Shown here in pieces: positions 45,701 through 58,624 of a stretch of DNA of 64,000 nt. How positions within the stretch are numbered: position 1 is the stretch's first letter; the number at the start of each line of letters is the position of its first letter. The notes under the pieces are model-generated. The model was given only the letters and a program-made list of their open reading frames with translations. It was not told where the DNA came from and searched no databases. A program made the translations under genes and the position numbers. This stretch comes from Maniola hyperantus (lineage: Eukaryota; Arthropoda; Insecta; Lepidoptera; Nymphalidae). Where the stretch lies: positions 5,704,001-5,768,000 of the forward strand of contig NC_048555.1 in NCBI RefSeq assembly GCF_902806685.2, in the 5' to 3' direction.

Positions 45701-48340
45701 ATTTTCTTTCGAAATATGTACTTTTGAAATTAAAAAACAATTCACCAATTCGAAAGCGTGAGAACTAATAGTAAATTAGTAGACATAACGTGCTACACAA
45801 ATCGCTCGCGTATCCGGAAAAGTGAAAATGTTTCTAAGAGCAAATATATAAGCTTCCTCGCGTAGTAAATACGGCATAAACGCACGGTTGGCGAGATTCG
45901 CGAAGCTATCGTAAAGTATTACTATTGGTTCGAGGACGATTTCGAGTTTCATTTTTCACTATTGCCTTTTTTTGATTCTGATTTTCGTATCAAAATCAGT
46001 ATTGTTATTTTAAAATCAACTACTACCAAGAAAAATATGGTTTCGCTGCGGGAAAACAATCATTACACGCTGTATAGTCTTAGTTCAATGATATTTGAGT
46101 GTAAATAGCAAAATAAATAAAAATTGATTGCCAAAAGTCGGAAGTCGATTATAAAAATGACATTTATTATTAATCTTTTTGCTCCAGTAAATAATATTTA
46201 AAATGTAAATAATACACGTATAATGTATAAAATATAATGAAAAATAATAATGTCATAAGATTGCGTGTGTTGTGTACATGGAAATACAATTTTGATTTAG
46301 TAGTATACCGCATTCATATTCTAAGCTTTATTCATAGAACATGACAATATACTAACGATACGTCGAGTAGGTACCTATACATTTTTTAAAATTTTAAAGT
46401 CATGAAAGATAACGTCGCATTCAATGTATTATTTACGAAAAGTGATATTTGATGAAAAACATCGACTATTCTGCGCACTAAATAAAAAGAAAGTCAATTA
46501 ACATATAATTAGGAATCTCTGTCGTTCGCTTTAAAATTATTATGTGCGAGTGAGAGAGCGCTATTTTATTCAGTGCATAAAATATGTTTTCTTGTTGCCT
46601 ACGTTAATATGATGGAAATAATCTTATAGATCATGAAATGTTTAGATTTTTTCATTGTAATAACATTAAATCATATTTAAAGAAAAATTCTATAGTTCCT
46701 GTAATATCTTTATACATAGCATAACAAGTAAAATTAACAAATTAGATAAATCTTTATAAGCCCTCGTACGCACATCCGCTTTATTGACACACACAATGAC
46801 TTTTGACTCGCAATGGCCGACATATTTTAAAGCATGATCGTTGGTGTCAACGTAACGGCGTAAACAGTAAACGTAACGTAAACAGTAAACACAACGCCAG
46901 CATAGCATCTGTCTGTGCCGGCATGAATCTACTTCTCACTAAGTAGATATTTCCTTAAAATAGGTATTAGGAGAGCTAAGTAGGAAAGGTACCTTTACTG
47001 CACATTTCATGGCCGGGACGCACATATACGGGTCACACACTCACATAAGCGTATAGATTTGCTTCATATCACAGGATATTATAATATCTTTGGACACGCG
47101 TAACAATACGGACCAAATGAAACGAATGCGTTTACAGTAGATAATGTTCAAATGTTTTCTAACCATCATTGGCTGGGCAGCGCGTGTACGTAAAAAGCTT
47201 CACTTCCGTCGATTTTTCTGTTTCTTTTTAGCACGCTCGGATTTAGCGCTTGGCGTCGGTTTCAATGTTGACTTGGCGTTCCAAAAGACGCTTTTTAACG
47301 CGCGTCAGTAAAGCGTCCGTGAGAACGAGGGCTTGGTGTATGAAATCGCGACTTCAGGATAATCTAATGAATGTGATGCGATGTTATCATGCAGGGTAAG
47401 TGTAGGAGAATGAATGGGGCGATGTGGAGTGACGTTCTACGCGACACAATATGACTAAAGCGTTACAGTGAATCTTTACATTCTTCCTCAAATAAGGTGT
47501 AGGTATATTATAAAATGATTACCCTCGAAAGCACTGAAATGGATATAAGTATACAGTTAGTACGCTAAAATAGTGCCATACGAAATGGATAGTGTTTTTG
47601 TACCGATTTAAAGCGCCCCACCGAGCATACCGGGAATTAAAATTGACACTTTAATGTCAAATCGATGGCTTGGTTCACTAAAAATAGTAGATAATTTTAG
47701 CATCTTGTTGCGAGTTGTGATCAGATCCTAAATTGTATTGAAATTATCTTCTATTTTTGTGCTAGTTATAATCTGAACATTAAAAAGCTCTTCTGTAAAA
47801 TCGACAATAATTTGTGGTCACTGCAGTGCAATTGTAAACTAAGTCATCGAAACAATCTTCGTGGAGAAACTGTGTTGACAGAATGTTTCTCATCATTGAT
47901 ATTTAGTTCCGAGTACGCTCACAGGTGCTATCAGTCAGTGCTCGAAAGTGTATCTTAAAAGCCCTGTCAAAATGCCAGCTCAATTTTTCAGAGATTATCC
48001 AGAACATTTATAAGAATTAAAACATAAGACCATATTTATATACCCGTATTTGAGGAGACGAAAAACTTCATCACAGAATAATAAGTCAAACTAGTCAAAA
48101 TTCAGAAAAAATCCTGATTATTCAAATAAACATTCACTGATTTGAGAATGGAGCATGGACATTGGTCAGCATTATAATATGAATCAAGTCCTCAAAATGT
48201 ACGCTTTAGTCATATTGAAGCCCAATTCTGTTACACATAAAACTAAAGTTAATTCACAGTTCAGAAAGTAATGCCATCTCTTTTTCATAGTACAATGTAG
48301 AAAAGGATGAATACATTTTTAGGCAAGGGACAAATCGAAC

Positions 48341-48550
48341 GGAACAATGCGCTCCGATATTTTGAAGGGCCTGCGCAAATCGGCCTGCGGTGGCAGAGGA
48401 TTGTAAATTTATCAATTCATATTTTATCTTGTCCAATTGAAATAAGGCATATATTTCAATGTTCGAAGACACGGCACAGAAAAATCTTCTTCAAAGTTCC
48501 CGAGGGCCGTTAGCCAATTTGCGCAGGCCCGCATAGATATGGCGCTCCCT
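48341..48550. mobile_element. Palindromic element in the putative Src42A 3' UTR
   Basis: Arms GGGCCTGCGCAAATCGGC and CCAATTTGCGCAGGCCC, extended by GCGCTCC on each side. A half-copy is visible near 40608-40690 (CCTGCGCAAATCCG). Confidence 0.65.
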
Positions 48551-48792
48551 TAACATATAACAAGTGTGGATTTCACCAATCAGATCATTGAAAATTGATG
48601 TGACATAGTTATCTGATTGGTGGAAGCTACGCTGTACGTTCGAGCGCACTGTCCTCGCCATAGATTATGAATGTGGGTGTTTAATGTTATAATGCAACAG
48701 AATTTCGTATGCGTGTTTCTGTTGGATTCGTCCCTGAACTGAGTGAAGCAATAGTTTTACGTATGTCACGAATTGGTATGGATGTAGTCGGT

Positions 48793-49421
48793 TTAGGGCG
48801 CGCGGTAGAGCGTGTGCGCGGCGTGGCGGTGGCACAGCGGGCCCAGGCTCGCCTGCTGCAGCTGGCTTAGCGTGGCGGCGTGCGGCATGGCGGCGTGGCC
48901 GTGCGTGTGCGCCGCGTGGCCGCCGTGCGTCGCGTGGCCGTGCGCGTGCAGCCCGTGGTGCATCTGCAGGTGCTGCATGGACGCGCTGCTGTGCAGCATG
49001 TGCAGCTCCGGCGGCATGTGATAGAGGCTGGGCGTCTGCAAAAAAATTGATTTTTAAATGACTTTCAAAAAAGGACGAAGGTTCTCAATTTGGTGCAGTT
49101 TTTTATAGAAACGATTTGGCTGACTTCGACAAAATTATGGAATTCACTCATTCACTACGTAGTGGCATAAAGTTCAATATAGGGTAGATTCATAATAGGG
49201 TAGATGTTTATTTGATTTTAATCATTATATAAATATTAATTCGTACTGAAATGATGCTGTAGTTAATAATTAAGGCGATTGCATCATGTCTGGGGAGTTG
49301 TGCGGTAGCGTCACTTCTATTGACCGCATGTGCATGTGTGACATCACAATAAATTCAAGATGGCGATATAACTCACGTGGTGCGCGTGTGCGTGTCGGTG
49401 GGGCGGCAGGGAGGGCCGGGC
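48793..49421 (-). CDS. Src42A: Candidate stop-codon readthrough extension of Src42A (His-rich)
   Basis: After the Src42A TGA (49424-49422) the frame stays open for 15 codons, ARPSLPPHRHAHAHH, and reaches a consensus donor CAC|GTGAGT (intron from 49376). An exon at 49035-48793, after a TTTTTTTGCAG acceptor, begins in the same phase with TPSLYHMPPELHML. It continues for 80 codons of His/Ala/Met/Gln-rich sequence to a TAA at 48795-48793. The His-rich composition is the same on both sides of the splice and only in this frame. Translation would add about 95 residues behind the regulatory tail Tyr. The alternative is a spliced 3' UTR whose openness is helped by high GC. Confidence 0.5.
49377..49421 (-). 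other. Src42A: Exonic segment between Src42A TGA and its downstream donor
   Basis: Forty-five bases in frame with the kinase and without another stop, closed by donor CAC|GTGAGT. The stop context is TAC TGA GCC. UGA is the most readthrough-prone stop in insects; the following G is not the most permissive base. Confidence 0.5.
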
Positions 49422-52400
49422 TCAGTAGGCCGACGCCTCCTTGTACTCGGAGTTGTCCATGGTGAAGAAGTCCTCGAGCTTCCACTGCAGCGTCTCGAAG
49501 GTGGGCCGCTTGAGCGCGTCCTTGTGCCAGCACTCCAGCATGATCTCGTAGAGCGCGGCGGGGCAGTTGGGCGGGCACGGCATGCGGTAGCCGTGCTCCA
49601 CCTGGTGCAGCACCTCCGCGTTCGACATGCCTGCAATCACCGATACACTACATTGTTAACACGCTTAAAAAATCGCTCCTTAAGAATTATAGAGACCTAA
49701 TTCAAAATTTAAGGATTTTGAATTTGAGGGATAAAATGACTGAAATATATACTAGATTAAATGTTTTAAGGCATAGATAATGGAGAGATAAATCGATATA
49801 TGACTTAGTCATAGATCTAGAACAACAAAGAATAGAATAATAGACGTTATACGTTTGTATGGAAAAGCGCGTTAGAAGGGCCACCTTAACAATACATGGC
49901 CTATCAACAAACAATAGCGGACGGACGTGCGCTATGATTGATAAGAAGCGCAATATCAATTAATATTTAAATAGGATATCTAATAGAAATAAAGTAAACA
50001 CATTCTCTACCTAAATTAACCCTCCCATTACAATCAGACTACTCTTAGACAAAAACTCAAAACACTCAAAGGGGATATGAATTAATTTACATATTTTTCA
50101 ATTTTGTCGAATGTAAAATAACAAGCAAAATTTTGAAAATATTGGATAACCTTATTACCAGTAAGGTTGACAAGCTAAGGTTGTTTAAACAATGGAAACC
50201 CCATTCAAGTGGTGTCCTTTTGTTGTGTACAAGTATGTATTGTCTCGTTAATTTTTCATCGAAATGCAACGTTCCAGCTTTGTTCTGCGAGGCAGATTTC
50301 ACGTTAATCACTTACCACATATACATGTAATGTATGACGAGCAACAATAGCCACCTTTTAGTTTAGGTAAAAGAAAGAGACAAGAGGATAAGACGACAAT
50401 ATACTGTGTGGTCCTTTATTTCGATTACAATTTAGTGCTTTTCTGTAATCATGAAGACGCAAACACATTAATTTCTACGCGTAAACGTACCGGTATGTAA
50501 AAATACTAAGGGAAACAGCTTTGCTGGTAGGGTGGTAAACTCCCCCTCTTTCGAAAACTGCGTTTTCGTGCGAACACGCACGATCAATCCCGACCTCCCA
50601 AGTACTTTGGGCGCAGACTGGGAGTGTGTTAGCCGTACTTAGGCTGAGTATAAGTAGTACTTATACTCTGTGCTCTCCCATAGTGCTTGCAAGATTGGGA
50701 TTGTTCGTGCGTGTTCATATGAGTTTGCCACCTCACCCTATCCTCAGCCTTCCTCATCCAGTCACTTCCCACCATACTCTTTATATCGTCAGTCCATCGT
50801 GCTGGATGGCGCCAAACACTACTACGCTAAAAAAAAGTCAAACTGGGCACTTTGTGACCAAGTGGACAATGGCAGCAGTATTTAAATTACCTGGATAAGG
50901 TATGCGGCCGTACGTGACGAGCTCAGTAAGAAGGATGCCGAAGGACCAGACGTCAGATTTGATTGAGAATTTGCTATAGTTGGCCGCTTCAGGCGCCGTC
51001 CACTTGATGGGGAACCTTGCGCCCACGCGGGCCTCGTACTCGTCTTCCTGGATACAAAAGAAATACAGTTTTTGAAAAAAACAACGAGATTTTATTTATG
51101 GGCAAAAAGAGGTTGGAATAGGTTACCAAAAGACTCATTGATACAAGTCAAATGAGTCCAAACTCGATGGACATTAATTGTTGTGATTGGCTAATTCTCG
51201 CTGCAATAATGCATTTCAACCTATAGTGAGAGATTGTCGGCCAATCAGAGGTGAGTACGATGGTCACATTAGCAGTTTTACGGCGGTAGGCTCCCGGCTT
51301 GATGGTATTTTATTGTATTGTCATCAGCCGCTTTATCTGTCTTGAATGAATTTTCTCGAATCTTTGAAAAAGAGATACACATTACAATCGAATAAGCACC
51401 AGTAGCTCAATATTACTAATAAGTCGAGGAAACAAGAAAGTATTCACACAAGGCGTAATAAATTATATTAAAAACACAACAGCCAAATGAAATATCCTCA
51501 CTTCTAAAGAATAAACTGAACTGGCATCAATATGTAACAAGAAAAATTACTTTGAGGTGACACATTTTCATTCTAGTAAAATGAGGTTGGTAACATTATT
51601 ACATTTTAAAAAGACAAATGATGTATGACCTATTAGAAAAGTAATATATTATACAACAAACTCTAGCTTCCAGCTAAAACAATAAAGATTTCTCATGACA
51701 TCAGAAATGCGATAACAGTACTGTGACATCAGTTCCATTAAGGAAGCCAACCAACTTAGACGTGACACATGAGATAGTAAAATGTGGCTATTAAGTAATG
51801 TTATCATTTTGAGAAGACATAAAACACGCTCAGGGTACACCTACTAATAGCAGTCTTATCTGTTATAATAAATTCCTCTACTGCGGTAATGCATTTATGA
51901 TACTTAATGATTACTACTTCTTAGTTAAGATTAGGGGAAAGCTTAATTCGACGAGTTATTCTGTTCTAATCGACTATCTTTTAAATTCGGCATTAAGACT
52001 TAAGAGCAGTTTCGTAGAAAATAGATTAAATCGTGGGAATTAATGTCGGAGAGACATAATTTAAAATCTTGATCTAAATATATAAAACTAGCTTATGCCC
52101 GCGACTTCGTCCGCGTGGACTACACAAACTTCAAACTCCTATTTTACCCTCTTAGGGGTTGAATTTTCAAAAGCTACTCTTAGCGGATGTCTACGTCATA
52201 ATAGATATCTGTATGCTAAATTTCAGCCCGATCCGTCCAGTAGTTTGAGCTGTGAATTTATAGACCAGTCAGTCAGTCAGCTTTTTATTTAATATGGATG
52301 AAAAGCTGACTGACTGATCTATCAACGCACAGCTTAAACTGCTGGACGGATCGGTCTGAAATTTGACATACAGAATACAGATAGCAGAATATTATGTTGT

Positions 52401-54862
52401 AGGCATCCACTAAGAAAGTATTTTTGAAAATAATTGAACTCCTATGTAACCCACGCTGACGAAGTCGCGAGCTAAGCTTGTAAATTAATTATATGTGTAT
52501 TATTATAAGTTATGTTGGAGTGAACGTTGAGTTGTGATTTTTTGCATGGTTATAGTTAGAGAGTTGGACATAGGCTACTTTTTACACCGGAAAATCAAAG
52601 AAGTTCAAAAGATATTTTTAAAAATCTAAGCACACGCGGACGAATCCGCGAGCAACATAGTTCCATATGAAGTGATTGATATTTCAGTATTTCACAGTTT
52701 GAGTTTGTGTGCTTTGAAACTATAGTACGTCTGGTATCTGAATAGGCAAATAGCTGAGTTATAGGCAACTTTGCAGAAAACTTGTGGTATCTATTAACGG
52801 CACAAAGCATTGCGGTATAGTTTAGCCACCCACTGCGATTAACCTCAAAGTGAAATGAAGTGAGCTAGAATGTCGCCGGCAAACGGCTTTTGCTCAGTTT
52901 TCTTTACCTTGTTAACTAGTATTACGTCGTTCGCATTCATTTTGCCATTGCAATTAATGCTACGGCCTTGCGATCTCAATAAATAATTAAAAACATGATT
53001 GCCATTAAGATAACTGAACGCAGTGGTTGGATGTTTTGCGAATATCCACACTAATCCATACTATCCATACTAATTTTATAAATGCGAAAGTGTGTCTGTC
53101 TGTCTGCTCGCTTTTTACGGGCCGTCCGTTCAACCGATTTTGATGAAATTTGGTAGAGAGCTAGCTTACATCGCGGGAACGGTCATAGGCTACTTTTTAT
53201 CTCGGAAAATCAAAGAGTTCCCACGGGATTTTTAAAAGCCTAAATGCACGCGAACGAAATCGCGGGCATCATCTAGTATTTATTATATTCTAGAGTGGGG
53301 TCTGTCTGTTTGTCTGCCTGATAGCTTTTCACGGCCTATCCGTTTGACTGATTAGACTAGATCCAGCAGTTCGCAGTTCCCTTCGACTCATTTGATGTCG
53401 TATGACAACCTAGTGTGGAATCTGCTCAGTAAAAATACACGTCCCAACGCTGACTATACACGATCAAATTTATCGTTTCAATTTGCAGCGGACTTGAAGC
53501 GGCGTCTACTAAACTTGACGCTAAAAGTGTGAAGGTAAAAAAAAACGAAGTTGCTGGGTTCTTATACGGTGTCTTACCTTGATGAGTCTAGCAAGACCGA
53601 AGTCAGCGATCTTGACGAGGCAACCTTCGGCGACGAGGACGTTTCTCGCGGCGAGATCGCGGTGGATGTAGTTCTGGGATTCCAGATAGGCCATGCCAGC
53701 TGCGATCTGCGCGGCCATGTCTATTAATTGTTGTAGCTTAAGACCACGGCCTTTACCTGTGGACCAACAAAATTTTTAAACCGACTTCCGAATAGGTTAT
53801 TACAAAAAAATTAGGTTATCAATAATATATAATTCACTGCTCCGAGATTTCTGGACCGCTTTTTTTTGCATTTTTTTTTTCACATAATAGAAGTTCGCGA
53901 GATGGTCCCGTATTTTTTTTAGATCCAACTCCTTAGTCTTGATGCTGCAGGGTTCCTGCCCGCCTAAGTTATGGAAATCCGAGAATTAATTAAACTGGTA
54001 AATTAATAAACTCCAAGTCCGAACTCCTCAACCCTGCAGAATACTGCCACTCCTAAGCCGTGGGGATTTAGGAACTGTTGAATTGATATAGATACCAAGC
54101 AGTTAGGTACTTCATGATTGAACTCTTCTGATTGTTTGCTGTTTTTCACGGCCCATCCGTTAAACCGATTTTGTACAGAGATTGCTCGCATCCTATGGAA
54201 GGACAAAGTCTACTTTTTGTCCCGGAAAATCAGAGTTCTCACGGGTTTTTAAAAACCTGAATTCACGCGAACGAAGTCGCTGGCATCATCTAGCTGATTA
54301 TAAAATGCAAAAATATTAATAAATATTTTGCTCGATATATCTTTCATTAAAGCATCGACCATTTAAGTTGCAATGCCTTCGAAAAGAAAAGAAAAATCAT
54401 ATAAAGAACGCTTTATGCACATGCATTAACGTGTTGGCGTGTCTAATGTATTGTTAGCAAAGCTAATTTACAACAGAAATTAATTCGTAACATTGTGTCA
54501 GTGGGCCGCGAGGAAAATGTTTTGTTACTCTCACCTTGTAAATATTCCAAAAGCGAGCCGTTCTTCATCAACTCTGTGATGATATAGATCGGCTCCTCGA
54601 GTGTGCACACGGCGTATAATTGGATAAGTTTGCTATGCCGAAGTTTTTTCATTATCTGAGCCTCTGCGAGGAAGTCTTTAGGGTCCATTGTGCCGGATTT
54701 GAGCGTTTTGATTGCGACTGGGGTAGTGTTGTTCCATAAACCTTCCCAAACTTCGCCGAATTGTCCGTGACCCAGTTTCCGGACGAATTTGAGTGACGAG
54801 CGGTCGATTTCCCATTGATCTCTCGTTCGGTGCGAGAGACCTTCAGTAACCGGTTTCTCCAC
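49422..54862 (-). CDS. Src42A: Src42A tyrosine kinase, last four exons (kinase domain)
   Basis: Src42A is a cytoplasmic Src-family kinase acting at cell junctions and downstream of receptors. Exons: 54862-54535, 53756-53578, 51047-50891, 49630-49422, all in phase, giving 290 residues. Exon 1 has the pre-kinase EKPVTEGLSHRTRDQWEIDR, the glycine loop GHGQFGEV and the ATP-binding Lys in VAIKTLK. Exon 2 has catalytic HRDLAARN and DFG. Exon 3 has the activation loop DEYEAR with its autophosphorylation Tyr, then KWTAPEA and SDVWSFGILLTE. Exon 4 has the ECWHKD and RPTFETLQWKLEDFF helices and the tail NSEYKEASAY with the inhibitory Tyr, then TGA at 49424-49422. Residues match Drosophila Src42A closely rather than Src64B. 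The first exon here starts at an acceptor, so SH3, SH2 and the myristoylation signal lie beyond 64,000. Confidence 0.96.
52085..52480. mobile_element. Two family B copies in inverted arrangement
   Basis: A plus-oriented copy (52085-52290) meets a minus-oriented one (52291-52480) at their CAGT-rich ends, forming a large imperfect inverted repeat in a Src42A intron. Confidence 0.65.
53053..53278 (-). mobile_element. CTAG-type repeat family A (Src42A intron)
   Basis: Minus-oriented, near-complete copy: TAAATGCGAAAGTGTGTCTG on the left, CGCGGGCATCATCTAG on the right. Confidence 0.7.
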
Positions 54863-57283
54863 CTGAAAAATACGTAATTGTATAAAAATTCAGAATGACT
54901 ATTGGTCAGCGTTTCCATTAGTAAATTTAGCGGAACAATGGAGCGTAAAATTGTAATTGTCATGCCTCCATAAGTGAACAGTTGAACAACTAGAATTGTG
55001 TAGATACCTAATGAGTTTTACTTGCAATCAAACATGTATTCAGAACTCATCATTCACTGAATTGTTACAAAGTACCTACCAAGTTAGGGATTGTATGTAA
55101 TTTCTTAATACGTAATTTACAGATATATGATAGTTAAAAATCAAGTAGTTCCGGGTTTTAATCCCAGACAGGCTGCTAAGATTTTCAATGAAATCTTCAT
55201 TCATATTAACGCACTTCTTAGTTTAAAATAATATAATGCCTTGATGATTTTTGCTAAACATCAATTAACATTTTTATAATCGGCCGGAGCCAGGTGCAAA
55301 TCTGTTTACCGTCATGCTATTGGAATTTCGAGCGTGACTACAAGAATGCCATTAATTCAGATTCGAGCAGAGCAATGAGAAATAATTTCAACTTTCACGC
55401 TAAGGAGTTCAAGGGTTATGGATGCTTGTTTGTTGGTACAGTAGACTGATAGACGACGTGTTAATAGGCAACCTGAGAAGTGTATGTAATTTTTAATTCA
55501 TAATGCGTAAGTTGATACCGGCGCGGCGGCGGTTGCAGCGACGCGCCACGGCGGTGGTCGGGCGACCGCGAGTACCTACTCCGGCTCTGGTGTTTCTAGG
55601 TATCATGTCGTGATCAGTTAATAATAAATAATAAACATTTATAAATAAAGCCTTCAGTCATTCAACTTGTTTCTTTATTTTATAGAATAGCGTGAATGAA
55701 CTTTTTGCAAGCGTAGTGGTTATTTAATAGTAGATGTTTTGTCTATTTGAGTACTCGTATAAAAACATGGGACGTGTTCGTAAGACTCGTGGCTCGTGGT
55801 AGTGGGAGATGATGGAAAAAAGGTGGAGCGATGAACTAAGTTACTGTGAAATAGAGGCGAATGACTACAAACTGAATTAATTACCATTTTTACGCCGTTA
55901 AAATAATTTAAACATCGCGGATACAAAACGATAATCCATCCATACTAATATATCATGTAGTTTACATAGCTTTTGCCCGCGACTTCGTCCGAGTCATATA
56001 ATTTATAGCATATATATCTATCGCAGAGTCATAAACCTACGTGCAGTATATTCCCGTTACCTCTTAGATTCTGATAATCGGTTAGAGCTGCATTGCACAT
56101 ACCGCAGTCATGAAACTGTATTAATCAAGCCTATTAATCCGAATGACTCGGGAAAATTTAATCCAACTAAAATAGAACAATAATCAAAAACCAGTCGGTT
56201 ATTTTTAGCGTGGCCAATATAAGTTCATTTAGAGTTGCAGACAGAAATAACTATATGTAAATAAGCTTCGTAAGCAGCATAGCTGATGTAATCACGCCCG
56301 GCGCTTCGTAAGGCCGGTCTACACTACACATATAAATATGTGTCATATTGGCAGGGTTAGCATCATTTTGAACATACATATTTAAAATTAACAAAAAGAC
56401 AGTTCAAACATGATTTTTAATCCTGATGTTTTAAACATAACGTATTGTTCTTTTAAAAAAATAGTTCTTTTTCAACCGTGCGTATTGGTGTATCGAAGCT
56501 ACGTTTCGCAGCGCCTACGTGTTTGATACACAATCGTTAGGTGTAAGGCGCATCTTGCAACTTTTCTACGATCTCACCCTAAGTCGATAATACTCAGTCC
56601 TCACTGAAGATCGTGACTACTAGTAGGTAATCACATTATTAGTGCTTATAACCATAACCTTAATATGCTAAAAGTACGGAAGAGGTAAATACCGAAATTG
56701 GAGCTCCAAAGTCGGTTTCGACATAGTTCTTTCAATGTTCTTTAACAGGACAATCGACTGTCATACCTACTCAATCGGAACTAGCCCATAATACCTTATT
56801 CTAAAATGACAGGTAGGTATATCAACATACAGCCATGGGTCAATAGAAACTTGAGACATGAGGCATGCAAAAAATCGAAAGCATTGTAGCCTTTAGAGCG
56901 CAGGAGTCAGGGTCATATGATAGACCAGCAGACTGATTCTGTGTTTTTTTTTTAAATAAATTGCATTGTAGTCAATAAAGCGAGATTCAGACAATCAGAA
57001 GTGGTTGCGGTCGTCACACTGTAGTTGTCATTGTACGGCAGCAGACCTCCAGAGTGATACATATTACCACGATACACATGTGCACCCAGCCATAGTTGAC
57101 GTAACCACGCCCGGCGCTTGGTAACTCGGTCTGATGCGAAAAACTGGCAAGCGTTATACAACATGTCACATTGATGGACAGCCTTCAGTATTGCCAAATA
57201 AGTGCAACGCACTTTTGCACTAGAAATTAAGATGCAAAGTTAACGTAACTGAAGTTCAATGACCTTCAAACGTTTTATTATTT

Positions 57284-57485
57284 ACTAGCTGACACGCCCC
57301 GGCTTCGCTCGGGTGGAGTTTAGAAAATTGAGGGAGAGGTTGAATTAAATTTTTCTCTCCGTAAGAACCATCCCCGTGCTTCAATGAATAATATATAAAA
57401 AAAGAATTAGCGAAATCGGTTCAGCTGTTCTCGAGATTTGCGATGAGCAACACATTTAGTGATTCATTTTTATATTATAGATATT
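57284..57485 (+). mobile_element. CTAG-type repeat family C (Src42A intron)
   Basis: Starts CTAGCTGACACGCCCCGGCTT; the body is diverged, with GAAATCGGTTCAGCTGTTCT. Confidence 0.6.
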
Positions 57486-58423
57486 CGGATTCCATCACAG
57501 TCATTTTTTGTTGATCTGCATAAAACTTCTAAAGTTATAGATACACCTACATGATACTAAAACAAGATCTGTCTGTCTAGAACAGTTGCTACCTATAGGC
57601 TTAGAAATTAGATATATAAAACAGGTATTTATTAAAAAATATATACAGGTTTACAGCCACATTAATTTCAAATTATTTTTGAACAATTATTGTATTAAAA
57701 TATTTTTGTTTTTAGGATTTGTTGTTGTAAATTGTAATTCTTTGGTGCACAATTAGAAACTTTGTAAGTAAATGGACTAATTAAAGCAAAAAGATATAAG
57801 CATAGATTCTATGTCGAGTATCTAATAATTTTATGTGTTGTCATGCGCATAAACCCCTGGTCCAAAATAACGACCCTTCTATTTTGTCAGGGGGTAACAA
57901 ACTTAGGTAAATAGGCACGAAACTGACCTAGTTACGCAAATAAGGAAAATGGTAAACTAAGCAGGAAAATTCGAGCAATGCAAGTACCTACTGTATACAG
58001 GTAGACGCCAGTCGGTAACAAGGCTAACTAAATCAACTACCGACAAGCAGTTTATTTTTTCCGATAAACAATAATAGCTACCTCAAGGTACTTTCGAGTT
58101 TACTCATGTATTGTTTCCAGGTTAATTTCCTCGACCTTCACCTGAATTTAATCAGTCTCAAAACGTTATTTTGAGGGCTATTTGCTTATCTGGCGGTTAA
58201 AATAAAACTTTATTTAAATTTGATTAACAAAAAAGCGACTATGGGTTGCACAAATCGATGCTCTTTGTTTCATGTAATTTTTTGACCCTTAGCCTTGCCT
58301 AACCATGGAAGTACGAAAACAGACTTTTGCGACCCATTTTTAACATTTAGTGGGCAACTTTAACTTTAACGGTAACCTTACTTTAACCGCATGATGTGCA
58401 ATCGTCCTAGGTCTGTATCACAT

Positions 58424-58563
58424 GCATCGCCGGCCCACTACCGATCAACAAGGACCTCCTTTCAGAATGATAAGGGATCCAGCTATCAGTCTGGTTAAAT
58501 GAGGGTTGGTAGACTTCAAACTAGACTAGAATTCTCAGGAACGAAGGTAAAGTATAGTCTGCG
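58424..58563 (-). mobile_element. SINE family 2, diverged fragment
   Basis: A weaker match to the body of the 23744 element, sharing the CGCCGGCCCACTACCGA, CTTTCAGAATGA, GGTAGACTTCA and ATTCTCAGG blocks in order. Confidence 0.5.
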
Positions 58564-58622
58564 ACAGGTCGAGATGGTAATCGGGGTATGAGGCGGGATT
58601 TCAACCTGTCGCGTACTATATA
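58553..58622. mobile_element. M10 copy, internally deleted
   Basis: GCGACAGGTCGAGATGGTAA near the start and CAACCTGTCGC at the end, about 70 bases in total. Confidence 0.6.
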
Positions 58623-58624
58623 AT

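Larger units (their letters stand above)
42755..48792 (-). other. Src42A: Putative long 3' UTR of Src42A
   Basis: About 6 kb of AT-rich sequence follows the last Src42A stop. I find no gene-like ORF in it. Unlike every other stretch of comparable length here, it shows no recognisable transposon copy from about 42,750 to 48,330. One palindromic element lies near its 5' end (48341-48550). A canonical AATAAA on the minus strand (42780-42775) just precedes the point where repeat debris resumes. Purifying selection on a long 3' UTR would explain the lack of insertions. This is inference; no transcript evidence is available. Confidence 0.45.

Noticed and set aside
48812..49021. Plus-strand Cys/Trp/Ala-rich frame opposite the His-rich exon
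   Set aside because: Antisense shadow in GC-rich DNA; no splice or start support, whereas the minus-strand frame is in phase with Src42A.
49422..49424. Selenocysteine recoding of the Src42A TGA
   Set aside because: No reason for Sec in a Src tail, and Lepidoptera are thought to have lost the Sec machinery; simple readthrough is the more likely reading.
49270..49636. Alternative-frame ORFs over the last Src42A kinase exon
   Set aside because: The conserved kinase residues are in another frame; these are GC-driven shadows.
56952..57212. 86-codon minus-strand frame in the Src42A intron as a missing SH2/SH3 exon
   Set aside because: No FLVR motif, no SH3 ALYDY motif, and no suitable splice sites.
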